Part shown: positions 33,116-41,232 of the stretch, one piece after another
Numbering within the stretch: the stretch's first letter is position 1
Layout: each line of letters begins with the position of its first letter
Source of the DNA: an uncultured Mucilaginibacter sp.
GTDB lineage: Bacteria; Bacteroidota; Bacteroidia; Sphingobacteriales; Sphingobacteriaceae
Direction of reading: 5' to 3'
Length of the DNA stretch: 45,440 nucleotides
NCBI GenBank assembly: GCA_913775265.1
Contig: CAJYJH010000013.1
Coordinates: forward strand, 1-45,440
Position numbers and translations under genes: made by a program
Notes under the pieces: model-generated
Seen by the model: the letters and a program-made list of their open reading frames with translations, nothing else
What the model was told of the DNA's origin: nothing
The model's database searches: none

Positions 33116-35269
33116 ATGTTCAAACGATTATATATGTTCCTGGTGATGGGTACGGCCCTGGCCTGCCAGGCGTCAACGTCCACGTCGGGTAATGTAGATG
33201 GATCAACTAACCTTCAACCCGATCAGGTTCAAAGTCAGGTAGCTAAAGAGGTAGCCTCGCTTATTTCGAGCTATAATTACAAAAAAGTACCGCTTAACGA
33301 TTCATTGTCGGCTGTGGTTTATGACCGTTATATCAAAGCGCTTGATGAAAATCACAATTACCTTTTAGCATCAGACATTAAAGACTTTAACCGCTTTAAA
33401 ACTGCGATTGATGACGATTTGAAAGCCGGTAATTTGAATGACGTGTTTTATATTTTCAATGTATATCAAAAACGTTACTTAGAGCGCATTAACTACTCGT
33501 TAAGCCAGTTAGATAAAACTTACGATTACACTAAAAACGAAACCTTTACCTACGACCGCGAAAAAGAACCATGGATGAGCAGCGAGGCTGACATGAACAA
33601 GCTGTGGTCGCAACGTGTAAAATATGATTTGCTTAACCTTAAACTGGCAAGCACTGATGTAAGCAAAAACAAAGAGACCCTGAGAAAGCGTTATCAAAAC
33701 CTGATTTCTCAGGCCAAAAAGCTGTCTAACCAGGACGTATTCCAATTGTTTATGGATGCTTTTACCGAATCGGTAGACCCGCATACCAACTATTTTAATC
33801 CTGCCAACGCCGCTAACTTCAACATCGAAATGTCGCGTTCACTGGAGGGTATTGGGGCATCGCTGCAATCAGAAAATGAGTACATCACCATTAAGAGTAT
33901 CGTAGCCGGTGGCCCGGCTGATAAAAGCCGCCAGATCAACATTGAAGATCGCATTGTGGGCGTAGCCCAAGGCAAAACCGGCGAGTTCCAGGATATTGTA
34001 GGATGGCGCATCGAAAATGCTATTGCGTTAATCCGCGGCACTAAAGGTACAACCGTTCGTTTACGCTTGTTGCCTAAAGGTGCAGGTGCTAAACCACGTG
34101 TGGTAGAAATGGTTCGCGAGAAAATTGTGTTAAAAGACCAATTAGCTAAAAAAGAAATTCGCACTTACAATTCGAATGGTAAAACTGTAAAAATTGGCAT
34201 TATCAACGTACCAGCTTTTTACATCGACTTTAATGCCTACCGTGCTAAAGACCCGAATTATCAGAGCACTACGCGCGACGTTAAATTAATCTTAGATACC
34301 CTGAAACGCGAAAACGTAGATGGTGTAATTTTAGATTTACGTCAGAATGGTGGAGGCTCTTTGATTGAAGCCATTGAACTTACCGGCTTATTTATTAAAG
34401 ATGGCCCGGTAGTACAGGTACGCGATACCCGCAACCGCGTTGAAGTAAACGAAGATGAAGACTCATCAGTGGCTTACGCCGGTCCTTTAGCTGTAATGAC
34501 TGACCGTTTCAGTGCATCAGCATCCGAAATTTTTGCAGGTGCTATCCAAGATTACGGTCGCGGTTTAATTATCGGTACACAAACTTATGGTAAAGGTACT
34601 GTGCAAAGCGCTATCGAACTGGATAAAGTAATCAACCCATCATTAAGGGATATGATTACATCGATGACTAAAAAAGCAAATGGTACCGGTGCAGAGTCTA
34701 AGTTTGGTCAGCTCAACTTAACCGTTGCCAAGTTTTACCGCATCAGTGGCAGCTCAACCCAGCACAAAGGCGTATTACCGGATATTAGCTTCCCATCGGT
34801 AATTCCGTTAGATAAATACGGCGAAGACACTGAGCCTTCGGCTTTACCTTTTGATATGATTGCTAAAAGCAATTACACCAAAGTTGGTGATTTGAGCGGC
34901 GTGATTCCTCAGTTAACCAAATCACACGAGCAACGTATGGCCAGCAATGCTAACTACAAATACCTGTTAGAGGATATTGCTGATTACAAAAAACGCCAGA
35001 ACGAAACCAGTGTCACTTTAAATGAGCAGCAGCTTAAACAGCAACGTGACGCTGATGAGCAAAAGGCTTTTGAGCGGAACAACCTGCGCCGTGCTGCTTT
35101 AGGTTTAACTCCGTTGCAAAAAGGCCAAACCCGTCCTAAAAATGAGGATCTGGACTTTTTGAAAATGGAAGCCGGACAAATTTTAACAGACTTTATTGGT
35201 TTAGATAAATCAGCCCGTTATACCAACAATTTAGCTGCTCCGGCACAACAGCCTCAGCAACCAAAATAA
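33116..35269 (+). CDS. S41 C-terminal processing (tail-specific) protease, Prc/CtpA-like lipoprotein
   Basis: 717 residues. It begins with a lipoprotein signal (GTALAC, Cys 17) when read from ATG 33116; an earlier open stretch (33071) is not needed. Following an N-terminal helical domain, a PDZ domain (about 240-325, GPADKSRQI) selects substrate tails, then the S41 catalytic core with the serine in SASASE (about 466-471) and the lysine in TYGKGTVQ (about 493). LRQNGGGSL is the substrate-binding turn. The C-terminal region has the DUF3340-like helical domain seen in Prc. It degrades or trims periplasmic proteins from their C-termini. Confidence 0.93.
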   Translation: MFKRLYMFLVMGTALACQASTSTSGNVDGSTNLQPDQVQSQVAKEVASLISSYNYKKVPLNDSLSAVVYDRYIKALDENHNYLLASDIKDFNRFKTAIDDDLKAGNLNDVFYIFNVYQKRYLERINYSLSQLDKTYDYTKNETFTYDREKEPWMSSEADMNKLWSQRVKYDLLNLKLASTDVSKNKETLRKRYQNLISQAKKLSNQDVFQLFMDAFTESVDPHTNYFNPANAANFNIEMSRSLEGIGASLQSENEYITIKSIVAGGPADKSRQINIEDRIVGVAQGKTGEFQDIVGWRIENAIALIRGTKGTTVRLRLLPKGAGAKPRVVEMVREKIVLKDQLAKKEIRTYNSNGKTVKIGIINVPAFYIDFNAYRAKDPNYQSTTRDVKLILDTLKRENVDGVILDLRQNGGGSLIEAIELTGLFIKDGPVVQVRDTRNRVEVNEDEDSSVAYAGPLAVMTDRFSASASEIFAGAIQDYGRGLIIGTQTYGKGTVQSAIELDKVINPSLRDMITSMTKKANGTGAESKFGQLNLTVAKFYRISGSSTQHKGVLPDISFPSVIPLDKYGEDTEPSALPFDMIAKSNYTKVGDLSGVIPQLTKSHEQRMASNANYKYLLEDIADYKKRQNETSVTLNEQQLKQQRDADEQKAFERNNLRRAALGLTPLQKGQTRPKNEDLDFLKMEAGQILTDFIGLDKSARYTNNLAAPAQQPQQPK

Positions 35270-35295
35270 CATTCAACAATATTTATTTAAATGCA

Positions 35296-35323
35296 GAATG
35301 CTCGGCAAATTTGCCGGGCATTC
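35296..35323 (+). terminator. Terminator after the S41 protease gene
   Basis: GAATGCTCGGCAAA (35296-35309) pairs with TTTGCCGGGCATTC (35310-35323) with one G-T wobble, 26 bases after the stop. The stem is GC-rich; the following T-run is weak (TTATTTG). Confidence 0.7.
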
Positions 35324-35476
35324 CGCGTTATTTGTATTCGTAAAAATTGTATTAGTAACAATTTTAGCCTGACAAAAGATTGCTTTTGATATAAACGCAT
35401 ATCTTGTATGCTTAAATAAACTAGTACCGCCAGGCATCTCAAAACCAGTTAGCGCGTTACCATTTGTTGTTTACCT

Positions 35477-38400
35477 ATGCACCAAACCAAACACTCGTTT
35501 TCAATCCTACTATTTATAGCTGTTATATCCTGCTCTTTATTTACTTACGGACAAAAACCGAAGCTATGGCATGGTATTGAACGTACGGTGCGTTATAAAC
35601 CCGACGATGCTGACTTTGTAATTAACAACGGCACACGCCGTTTTAACCGGGCTATTTATGGTACTAACACTGCTTTTAGGATCGAAGCCGGTGACTTACC
35701 CGAATTTGCACTTTACCTGCCGGGTATGGGCGGCAATTTAAAATTAGGATTGATTAAAGGCAAAAACAGCAAATGGTTTATTAACGCGCAACACATTGAA
35801 GCGCGTTACCGGCCGGGCAGCATGTTATATACCATACGCGACTCATTATTAGGTAAAGGAATTTTAAAACTGCAACTACTCGCCTCTGCCAACAGCGAGC
35901 ACTTACTTTTAAAAGCCGAATTAACCGGCGTTAACGCTGACTTGAAGTTGATGTGGGTGTACGGCGGTGCTACCGGAAAGAAGTTCTCGCGGGATGGAGA
36001 CATAGGTGCCGATCCTGAATCTTCATTTTATTTAAAACCGGAATATTGCGAAAATAACAGTTATGAGGTGTCGGATAATACGTTCCGGCTCAACTTCAAG
36101 GGCAAAGCAACTACAGAGGCTACCCGGTACGAAAATGAGCAAAGCCCGACTAAGCAAAATCAAACAGTCGTCTCAAAAAATACTATTGCAGGTTTATTTC
36201 CTAAATCAACTTTAGTAAAGCAAGTAGATGCTAATCAGCAAGGTTCACCATTGGCTTTGCTTAATTCATCAGCAGCCAGCCAGCCGGTAGTTTGCGGTAT
36301 AATTGACCATCAGCAGCAGCCTTTATACTGGATGATTGGTACCGGCCAGCCAGAAAATAACTACACACAAATTGCCGGGTTGATGCAGCAAGCAGAAAAT
36401 GCCCGGATTAAGCTAATCTCGCGTGTACAACTAAAAACCCCCGACCCTTACATCAATACTTTAGGAGGAGCGCTTGCCATTGCAGCCGATGCCATTTGGG
36501 AAACACCCTCATACCTGCATGGGGCAGTAGCCTGGCGTATGCGGCTGCCTGCCTGGCGTGGTGCTTACGCCGCAGATGTTTTAGGATGGCATGATCGTGC
36601 TTTGCAACATTTTAGCAGTTATGCACAGTCACAAATACTTACGCCCGCAACAGGACCTATCATTGCCGATACCGCTTTGCATTTAGCACGGCATCAGGAA
36701 AAGCTTGGTAACTCTATGTTTAGCAGCGGCTATATCAGCCGTAATCCCGGTGGTGATATTCGGCCACATCATTACGATATGAACCTGGTATTTATAGACC
36801 AGTTGCTCAACCATTTTTACTGGACAGGCGACCAGGAACAGGTGAAAAAGTTTTGGCCTACTATTAAACGTCATCTCAATTGGGAAAAGCGGAACTTTGA
36901 TCGTGATGGTGATAGCCTTTATGATGCCTACTGCTGTATTTGGGCCAGCGATGCCCTGCAATACAGTGGTGGCGGCGTAACGCATTCGTCAGCTTACAAC
37001 TACCGGGCAAATCTGGTCGCTGCTCAACTGGCACGCATTGCCGGGGATGACCCAGCACCTTATGCTCAGGAGGCCCAACATATTAAAAATGCTGTTTCCC
37101 AAACTTTATGGATGGCTAACGCCGGAACCTATGCTGAATTTAAAGACCTTTTGGGCAACCGCCTTTTGCACACCTCGCCGGGTTTATGGACTATTTACCA
37201 TGCCATTGATGAAGGCTTGCCCAATGCCATGCAAGCCTATCAAAGCCTGCGTTATGTAGATACCCAGATACCGCATATCCCAGTTGTAGCTAAAGGCCTA
37301 ACCGGAAACTACTACCTGCCTGCTACCACCAATTGGCTACCCTACACTTGGTCATTAAATAATGTAGCCATGGCCGAAACCATGAATACTGCCTTGGCTT
37401 ACTGGCAGGGCAATCGTGCGGCTGATGCTTTTACGCTATGGAAAAGTGCTTTGATAGAAAGTATGTACTTAGGTGCCAGTCCGGGTAACTTTCAACAATT
37501 GTCTTTTTACGATGCGCAGCGCGGCGAACTGTATCGCGACTTTGCCGATCCTATCGGCGTTACGGCACGTACCGTGGTTGAGGGTCTGTTTGGAATCAAG
37601 CCTGATCTGCTTCATCAGCAGTTGACCATTAAACCCGGCTTCCCTGATTCATGGAATTATGCTTCGTTGCAAACGCCCGACATTAAAATCAGTTTCTCAC
37701 GCAATGGGCTGACCGACAGTTATAGCATAGCATCAGCCTTTACTAAATCAACATCTTTAAATTTAGAACTTAATGCATATTCGGTCAACGTTAAACAGGC
37801 TTTGGTAAATGGCCGTCCGGCTAAATGGACCTCCATCACATCTACCGTTGGAAAACCCATGATACGCCTTGAAGCAGGACGCCAACCTCAATATAAAATT
37901 AGCATACAATGGAGTGATGAAAAACCCGAAGTAGTTAAGCCGTCGATTGATTATGTTAGTAACCAAGCTTACAAACAAACGTTTGGCAAGGCATCAATAG
38001 TTGCTGTAAATGATCCGCAGAGCATTCTTTTAGAAAATAAAATAAACAATCATCAGCTTAACTTTAAAATTAAACCAACTGAAGGAGAACACACGTTTTT
38101 TGTACAGCTACAACAGAACGCTATGAGTTGGTGGCAACCTGTTAATCTAAAAGCTCACTCACACCCAGTAACCATAAAGTTTGCTAACCAACAGGAACCG
38201 GACCGTTTAAAATTTGACCTTCGCAATTTTGCGGTTAATGGAGTTGTAACTTTACAGGTCAATCCAGAGACAAATTCTGCTTTTAAACAAACAATCAATT
38301 TGAATGACAAGGTACAAAGCCTGCCTTTAACTATCGACTCCAGGTATTTAGTTGCAGGCAGCAATCGCATTCGAATTAAATATACAAATGGGGTGGTAGA

Positions 38401-39169
38401 TACAACCATTATAAACTGGAATGTCAATACTTCAAAGCGGGCGAACATGCGCGTGATTGATATGAGTACTTACTTTAACGATGATGTTAAAAATATATTT
38501 ACCAATCAGTACCTATCGCCAAGGCCACAGAGCGTAACCTTGCAGCTACCCACCCAAGGCATTGGCAACTGGTGTTACCCACTTACTATGGCTAACATCG
38601 ATGACAGCGGGCTGCGTAAAGCAGCCGGAACGCAAAACCGTTTTGAAACGCCTCAGGGCATCACTTTTGCAACGCCCGGTAGCACAGGCAAAAACATTGC
38701 GTTTACTTCTCAGTGGGATAATTACCCGCGTAGTATTCAAATCCCGTTAAGTGGCTCCGCATCACATGCCTATTTGCTCATGGCCGGCTCAACCAACCCA
38801 ATGCAAAGCCGTTTAACTAACGCCCAAATTGCCATAACCTATGAGGACGGCACGAAAGCGATACTGCCACTTAAAAATCCTGAAAACTGGTGTCCTATTG
38901 AGCAGGATTACGATGATGATAGTTTTGCCTTTAACCCCGGCTCTGCTAAACCACTAAGAGTGTATTTAAAAACAGGTATTGCCGCAATGAATAGCAAAGA
39001 GTATACAACGATAAAAGGCTACACCAATAAAGCCATTGACGGCGGAGCAGCCACCATATTAGACCTGTGCCTTAACCCAGCTAAAAAACTGAAAAACCTC
39101 GAACTTAAAACTATTGCTAACGACGTTGTAGTGGGTTTAATGAGTATTACGTTGGTGGATAATAAATAA
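35477..39169 (+). CDS. Exported DUF4450-type putative glycoside hydrolase
   Basis: 1230 residues. A signal peptide (about 1-25) precedes an N-terminal beta-sandwich (about 30-330), an (alpha/alpha)6-barrel-like region (about 340-740), and C-terminal beta domains (about 760-1230). The segments RDGDSLYDAYCCIWASDA and QYSGGGVTHSSAYNY (about 475-510) are characteristic of DUF4450 proteins of Bacteroidota, and PHHYDMN, WLPYTWSLNN and IKPGFPDSW match the barrel. The likely role is cleavage of a plant or microbial polysaccharide in the periplasm; the linkage is not predictable. It stands alone, with terminators on both sides and no SusC/SusD pair in the window. Confidence 0.8.
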   Translation: MHQTKHSFSILLFIAVISCSLFTYGQKPKLWHGIERTVRYKPDDADFVINNGTRRFNRAIYGTNTAFRIEAGDLPEFALYLPGMGGNLKLGLIKGKNSKWFINAQHIEARYRPGSMLYTIRDSLLGKGILKLQLLASANSEHLLLKAELTGVNADLKLMWVYGGATGKKFSRDGDIGADPESSFYLKPEYCENNSYEVSDNTFRLNFKGKATTEATRYENEQSPTKQNQTVVSKNTIAGLFPKSTLVKQVDANQQGSPLALLNSSAASQPVVCGIIDHQQQPLYWMIGTGQPENNYTQIAGLMQQAENARIKLISRVQLKTPDPYINTLGGALAIAADAIWETPSYLHGAVAWRMRLPAWRGAYAADVLGWHDRALQHFSSYAQSQILTPATGPIIADTALHLARHQEKLGNSMFSSGYISRNPGGDIRPHHYDMNLVFIDQLLNHFYWTGDQEQVKKFWPTIKRHLNWEKRNFDRDGDSLYDAYCCIWASDALQYSGGGVTHSSAYNYRANLVAAQLARIAGDDPAPYAQEAQHIKNAVSQTLWMANAGTYAEFKDLLGNRLLHTSPGLWTIYHAIDEGLPNAMQAYQSLRYVDTQIPHIPVVAKGLTGNYYLPATTNWLPYTWSLNNVAMAETMNTALAYWQGNRAADAFTLWKSALIESMYLGASPGNFQQLSFYDAQRGELYRDFADPIGVTARTVVEGLFGIKPDLLHQQLTIKPGFPDSWNYASLQTPDIKISFSRNGLTDSYSIASAFTKSTSLNLELNAYSVNVKQALVNGRPAKWTSITSTVGKPMIRLEAGRQPQYKISIQWSDEKPEVVKPSIDYVSNQAYKQTFGKASIVAVNDPQSILLENKINNHQLNFKIKPTEGEHTFFVQLQQNAMSWWQPVNLKAHSHPVTIKFANQQEPDRLKFDLRNFAVNGVVTLQVNPETNSAFKQTINLNDKVQSLPLTIDSRYLVAGSNRIRIKYTNGVVDTTIINWNVNTSKRANMRVIDMSTYFNDDVKNIFTNQYLSPRPQSVTLQLPTQGIGNWCYPLTMANIDDSGLRKAAGTQNRFETPQGITFATPGSTGKNIAFTSQWDNYPRSIQIPLSGSASHAYLLMAGSTNPMQSRLTNAQIAITYEDGTKAILPLKNPENWCPIEQDYDDDSFAFNPGSAKPLRVYLKTGIAAMNSKEYTTIKGYTNKAIDGGAATILDLCLNPAKKLKNLELKTIANDVVVGLMSITLVDNK

Positions 39170-39561
39170 AGTTAAATAGCTTAAAAGCAACCAGTCGACA
39201 GCTTTGATAATTAAAAGCTTTTTTAATGGCTTTAAGGCATAATGAGGTTATGCCTTTTTCGCGAACAAAAGCTTAATACTCAAGGAGCACAATACAGAAC
39301 ACGCGGTTTTTGCTATTAAACTTTATTTCAGACGCAATTTGATTCGCCTATACAGCGTCTTTCATAACTCTGCTGTTTAATAAAAAGACAATTTCAAAAC
39401 GATTTGATAGCGATAATTTAACTATTTCATTTGCATGCACTTATAGATTTAGAAATTTCACAAATCTTCAATAAGTGTAAATTTTTTATTTGAAAATTAT
39501 ATTTTTTTGCCTAAATTGCATAAAAAAAAGGATTTACTTAACACTTTAACAATCTACCGCC
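39170..39561. other. 392-base AT-rich gap
   Basis: Holds the terminator at 39234-39259 and otherwise low-complexity AT-rich sequence. I found no reading frame of credible length, no tRNA, and no clear promoter box, though the T-rich stretch before the miniprotein gene (about 39500-39515, TTTTTTTGCC) could contain a degenerate -7 element. Confidence 0.6.
39234..39259 (+). terminator. Terminator after the DUF4450 gene
   Basis: AAGGCATAA (39234-39242) pairs exactly with TTATGCCTT (39248-39256), loop TGAGG, followed by TTT. It lies 65 bases after the stop codon. Confidence 0.85.
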
Positions 39562-39711
39562 ATGAAAATCCTATCGAACGAACTTAGCTCAAGAAACCTG
39601 CAGCCTAAAAACCAACAAAACAACTATTATTTGTGGGCTATGCTGCTTTTAGCCGTGCTGATGTTAGGCATCGCCTATTACGACAAATTTGTCACTGGTT
39701 TAATTAACTAA
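39562..39711 (+). CDS. 49-residue single-helix membrane miniprotein
   Basis: ATG at 39562, TAA at 39709-39711. A polar N-terminus (MKILSNELSSRNLQPKNQQN) is followed by one hydrophobic segment (about residues 24-40, LWAMLLLAVLMLGIAYY) and a short tail ending TGLIN, a plausible membrane-anchored peptide with the N-terminus inside. No family is recognised. Support for a real gene: the frame is tightly framed by intergenic DNA and followed 26 bases later by a strong terminator. Codon choice agrees with neighbouring genes. No Shine-Dalgarno is visible, as usual in this group. Confidence 0.65.
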   Translation: MKILSNELSSRNLQPKNQQNNYYLWAMLLLAVLMLGIAYYDKFVTGLIN

Positions 39712-39737
39712 GCCCCTACATTAATTCATCATATTAA

Positions 39738-39780
39738 CCCATAAGCTGAATGCAGTGCATTCAGTTATATGGGTTATTTT
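39738..39780 (+). terminator. Strong terminator after the miniprotein gene
   Basis: CTGAATGCA and TGCATTCAG form a 9-base perfect stem around a single G (39746-39764), extended outward by AAG/TTA and CCCATA/TATGGG pairs (39738-39773) with one bulge, then TTATTTTATTT. It is the longest stem in the window. Confidence 0.88.
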
Positions 39781-39892
39781 ATTTGTATTAATTTGCAGTC
39801 TGCATACACCAGTTAACCCCTATCTTTAGCCGATCAAAGCTTCGGCAAAACTTGCAATTGCAATAAAAATTTAGTTGCTTTGAAACAAAAAG

Positions 39893-39900
39893 TACTTTTG
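39893..39900 (+). promoter_or_regulatory. -7 box TACTTTTG overlapping the GTG start
   Basis: An exact TAnnTTTG match, but its last base is the first base of the GTG start codon at 39900, which a transcript from this promoter would lack. Either the true start is the ATGATG at 39945/39948, or the box is fortuitous. Confidence 0.3.
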
Positions 39901-40556
39901 TGGAAGAAAGCAAAATACACGAAGATTTAGCCTCTATTCGCAACATGATGGAGCGCTCCTCCAGGTTTTTATCCTTGAGCGGTCTGTCAGGCGTAATGTG
40001 CGGCATTTATGCGCTGATTGGAGCAGCCTTAGCTTACGCTGTTATTTATCAGCCTTTCAGCCTTTCCGGCTATCGCGACTATGATAAAGGCGATCATTAC
40101 ACCATGGCCGATACATCGGTTATATTATTTACCCCCATTGTAGCACAATTGCTGTTTATTGCGCTCAGCGTTTTAACGGCGTCATTGGTAACTGTATATA
40201 TGCTAACCCGTCGCAAAGCTAAAAAGCAGGGGCAGATAATGTGGGGCAAATCAAGTAAAACACTCGTTTTTCAGATGTGCGTTCCGTTACTTACCGGCGG
40301 CATGTTTATTTTAATTATGCTTACGCGCGGTTATATCGGTATTGTATCGCCGGCTTGTTTGGCATTTTACGGCTTAGCTTTGGTGGCAGCCAGCGCTTAT
40401 ACCTATACTGATATTAAATATCTGGGCATTTGTGAAATTGCGCTCGGTATCATCGCAGCTATTTTTCCGGGTTATGGCTTATTATTTTGGGCTTTAGGTT
40501 TCGGTGCATTGCATATTATTTACGGTACTTTATTGTATTCTAAGTACGACGGGTGA
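39900..40556 (+). CDS. Polytopic membrane protein paired with a winged-helix regulator
   Basis: 218 residues, function unknown. About five hydrophobic segments (about 28-50, 78-100, 120-140, 145-165 and 175-205), with a charged cytoplasmic N-terminus (IHEDLASIRNMMERSS). GTG at 39900 is taken as start because the polar N-terminus seems typical for this family; the ATGATG at 39945/39948 is the alternative. Its stop overlaps the GTG of the winged-helix gene (GTGA, 40553-40556), so they are translationally coupled: a membrane protein and a regulator, possibly a sensing pair. Confidence 0.75.
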   Translation: MEESKIHEDLASIRNMMERSSRFLSLSGLSGVMCGIYALIGAALAYAVIYQPFSLSGYRDYDKGDHYTMADTSVILFTPIVAQLLFIALSVLTASLVTVYMLTRRKAKKQGQIMWGKSSKTLVFQMCVPLLTGGMFILIMLTRGYIGIVSPACLAFYGLALVAASAYTYTDIKYLGICEIALGIIAAIFPGYGLLFWALGFGALHIIYGTLLYSKYDG

Positions 40557-40855
40557 AAGTTGATTTTAATAAACTGGATAAAGCCTTTGAGAATCGGGTG
40601 AGGCTGCAAATTATGAGCGTGCTCATGGTAAACGAAAACTATGATTTTACCTCGCTCAAAGAACTGCTGGAAGTAACCGACGGTAACCTGGCGTCAAATT
40701 TAAAAGCACTCGAAAAAGAAGAATATATCATTATTGAGAAAAGCTTTATCGGTCGTAAACCCAATACTAATTACCAGGCATCTGCCAAAGGCCGCAAAGC
40801 TTTCCAAGAACATTTAGCAGCGCTTGAGCAACTTATTCAGCAGCAAAAAAAGTAA
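40553..40855 (+). CDS. Winged-helix transcriptional regulator (MarR/ArsR-like small type)
   Basis: 100 residues consisting of one winged helix-turn-helix: NRVRLQIMSVLMVNE, then YDFTSLKELLEVTDGNLASN (recognition helix region, about 35-55), EYIIIEKSF and the wing GRKPNTNYQASAKG. The pattern matches the winged-helix domain family PF13601. Initiation at GTG 40553 overlaps the upstream stop. It has no ligand domain of its own, so the membrane protein encoded before it is the likely source of any signal. Confidence 0.87.
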   Translation: MKVDFNKLDKAFENRVRLQIMSVLMVNENYDFTSLKELLEVTDGNLASNLKALEKEEYIIIEKSFIGRKPNTNYQASAKGRKAFQEHLAALEQLIQQQKK

Positions 40856-40909
40856 CTTTTACCATCCGTTACCTTTCATGTTATCAGTACATTAAATTTT
40901 CATTTATTC

Positions 40910-40960
40910 GGTATACCAATTTGGTTTTTGGTATAAATAGTGATTATATTTGTTTATACC
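40910..40960 (+). promoter_or_regulatory. Dyad-rich promoter of the 61-residue gene
   Basis: TTTG (40920-40923), 21 bases, then TATATTTG (40945-40952): the only full -33/-7 Bacteroidota promoter I found at standard spacing. It overlaps a perfect inverted repeat GGTATAAA (40930-40937) / TTTATACC (40953-40960) that brackets the -7 box, and a palindrome GGTATACC (40910-40917) at the -33 side. A repressor bound to these half sites would block transcription. The neighbouring winged-helix protein is a natural candidate. Confidence 0.6.
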
Positions 40961-40976
40961 GCTAAACAGTAATCCT

Positions 40977-41162
40977 ATGAGCCGCGAAATAATTGAATTT
41001 TCAGATCTAATAGACGAACAGTTTGAGCCCGTTGCTGCCAACACTGCCGATTTTTGGCCTGCCGTTATGAGTTGGTTTGCCAACCCCACGCCTAAAGCAA
41101 CTGCTTCGGATCACCTTTCTGAAATGACAGTAGATCATTTAGGCGAAATCAACATTGCCTGA
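40977..41162 (+). CDS. 61-residue acidic protein, function unknown
   Basis: Starts at ATG 40977 (MSREIIEFSDLIDEQFEPV); the frame is open back to a TTG at 40950, which is inside the -7 box and so unlikely. It is acidic, has no membrane segment and has a short WFANPTPKA turn. No family is recognised. The leader is about 18 bases from the promoter above. It lies between the winged-helix gene and rlmD, with 70 bases to the latter. Confidence 0.6.
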   Translation: MSREIIEFSDLIDEQFEPVAANTADFWPAVMSWFANPTPKATASDHLSEMTVDHLGEINIA

Positions 41163-41217
41163 TTTTCTTTAAGAGGCTAAATTTGATATGCCTTAAGGTA
41201 TACAACGGGCTATTGCT

Positions 41218-41225
41218 TAACTTTG
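41218..41225 (+). promoter_or_regulatory. -7 box TAACTTTG just before rlmD
   Basis: An exact TAnnTTTG match ending 7 bases before the ATG at 41233, so transcription should begin on or next to the start codon (leaderless). A -33 TTTG at standard spacing is not present. Confidence 0.5.
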
Positions 41226-41232
41226 CAGCCTG

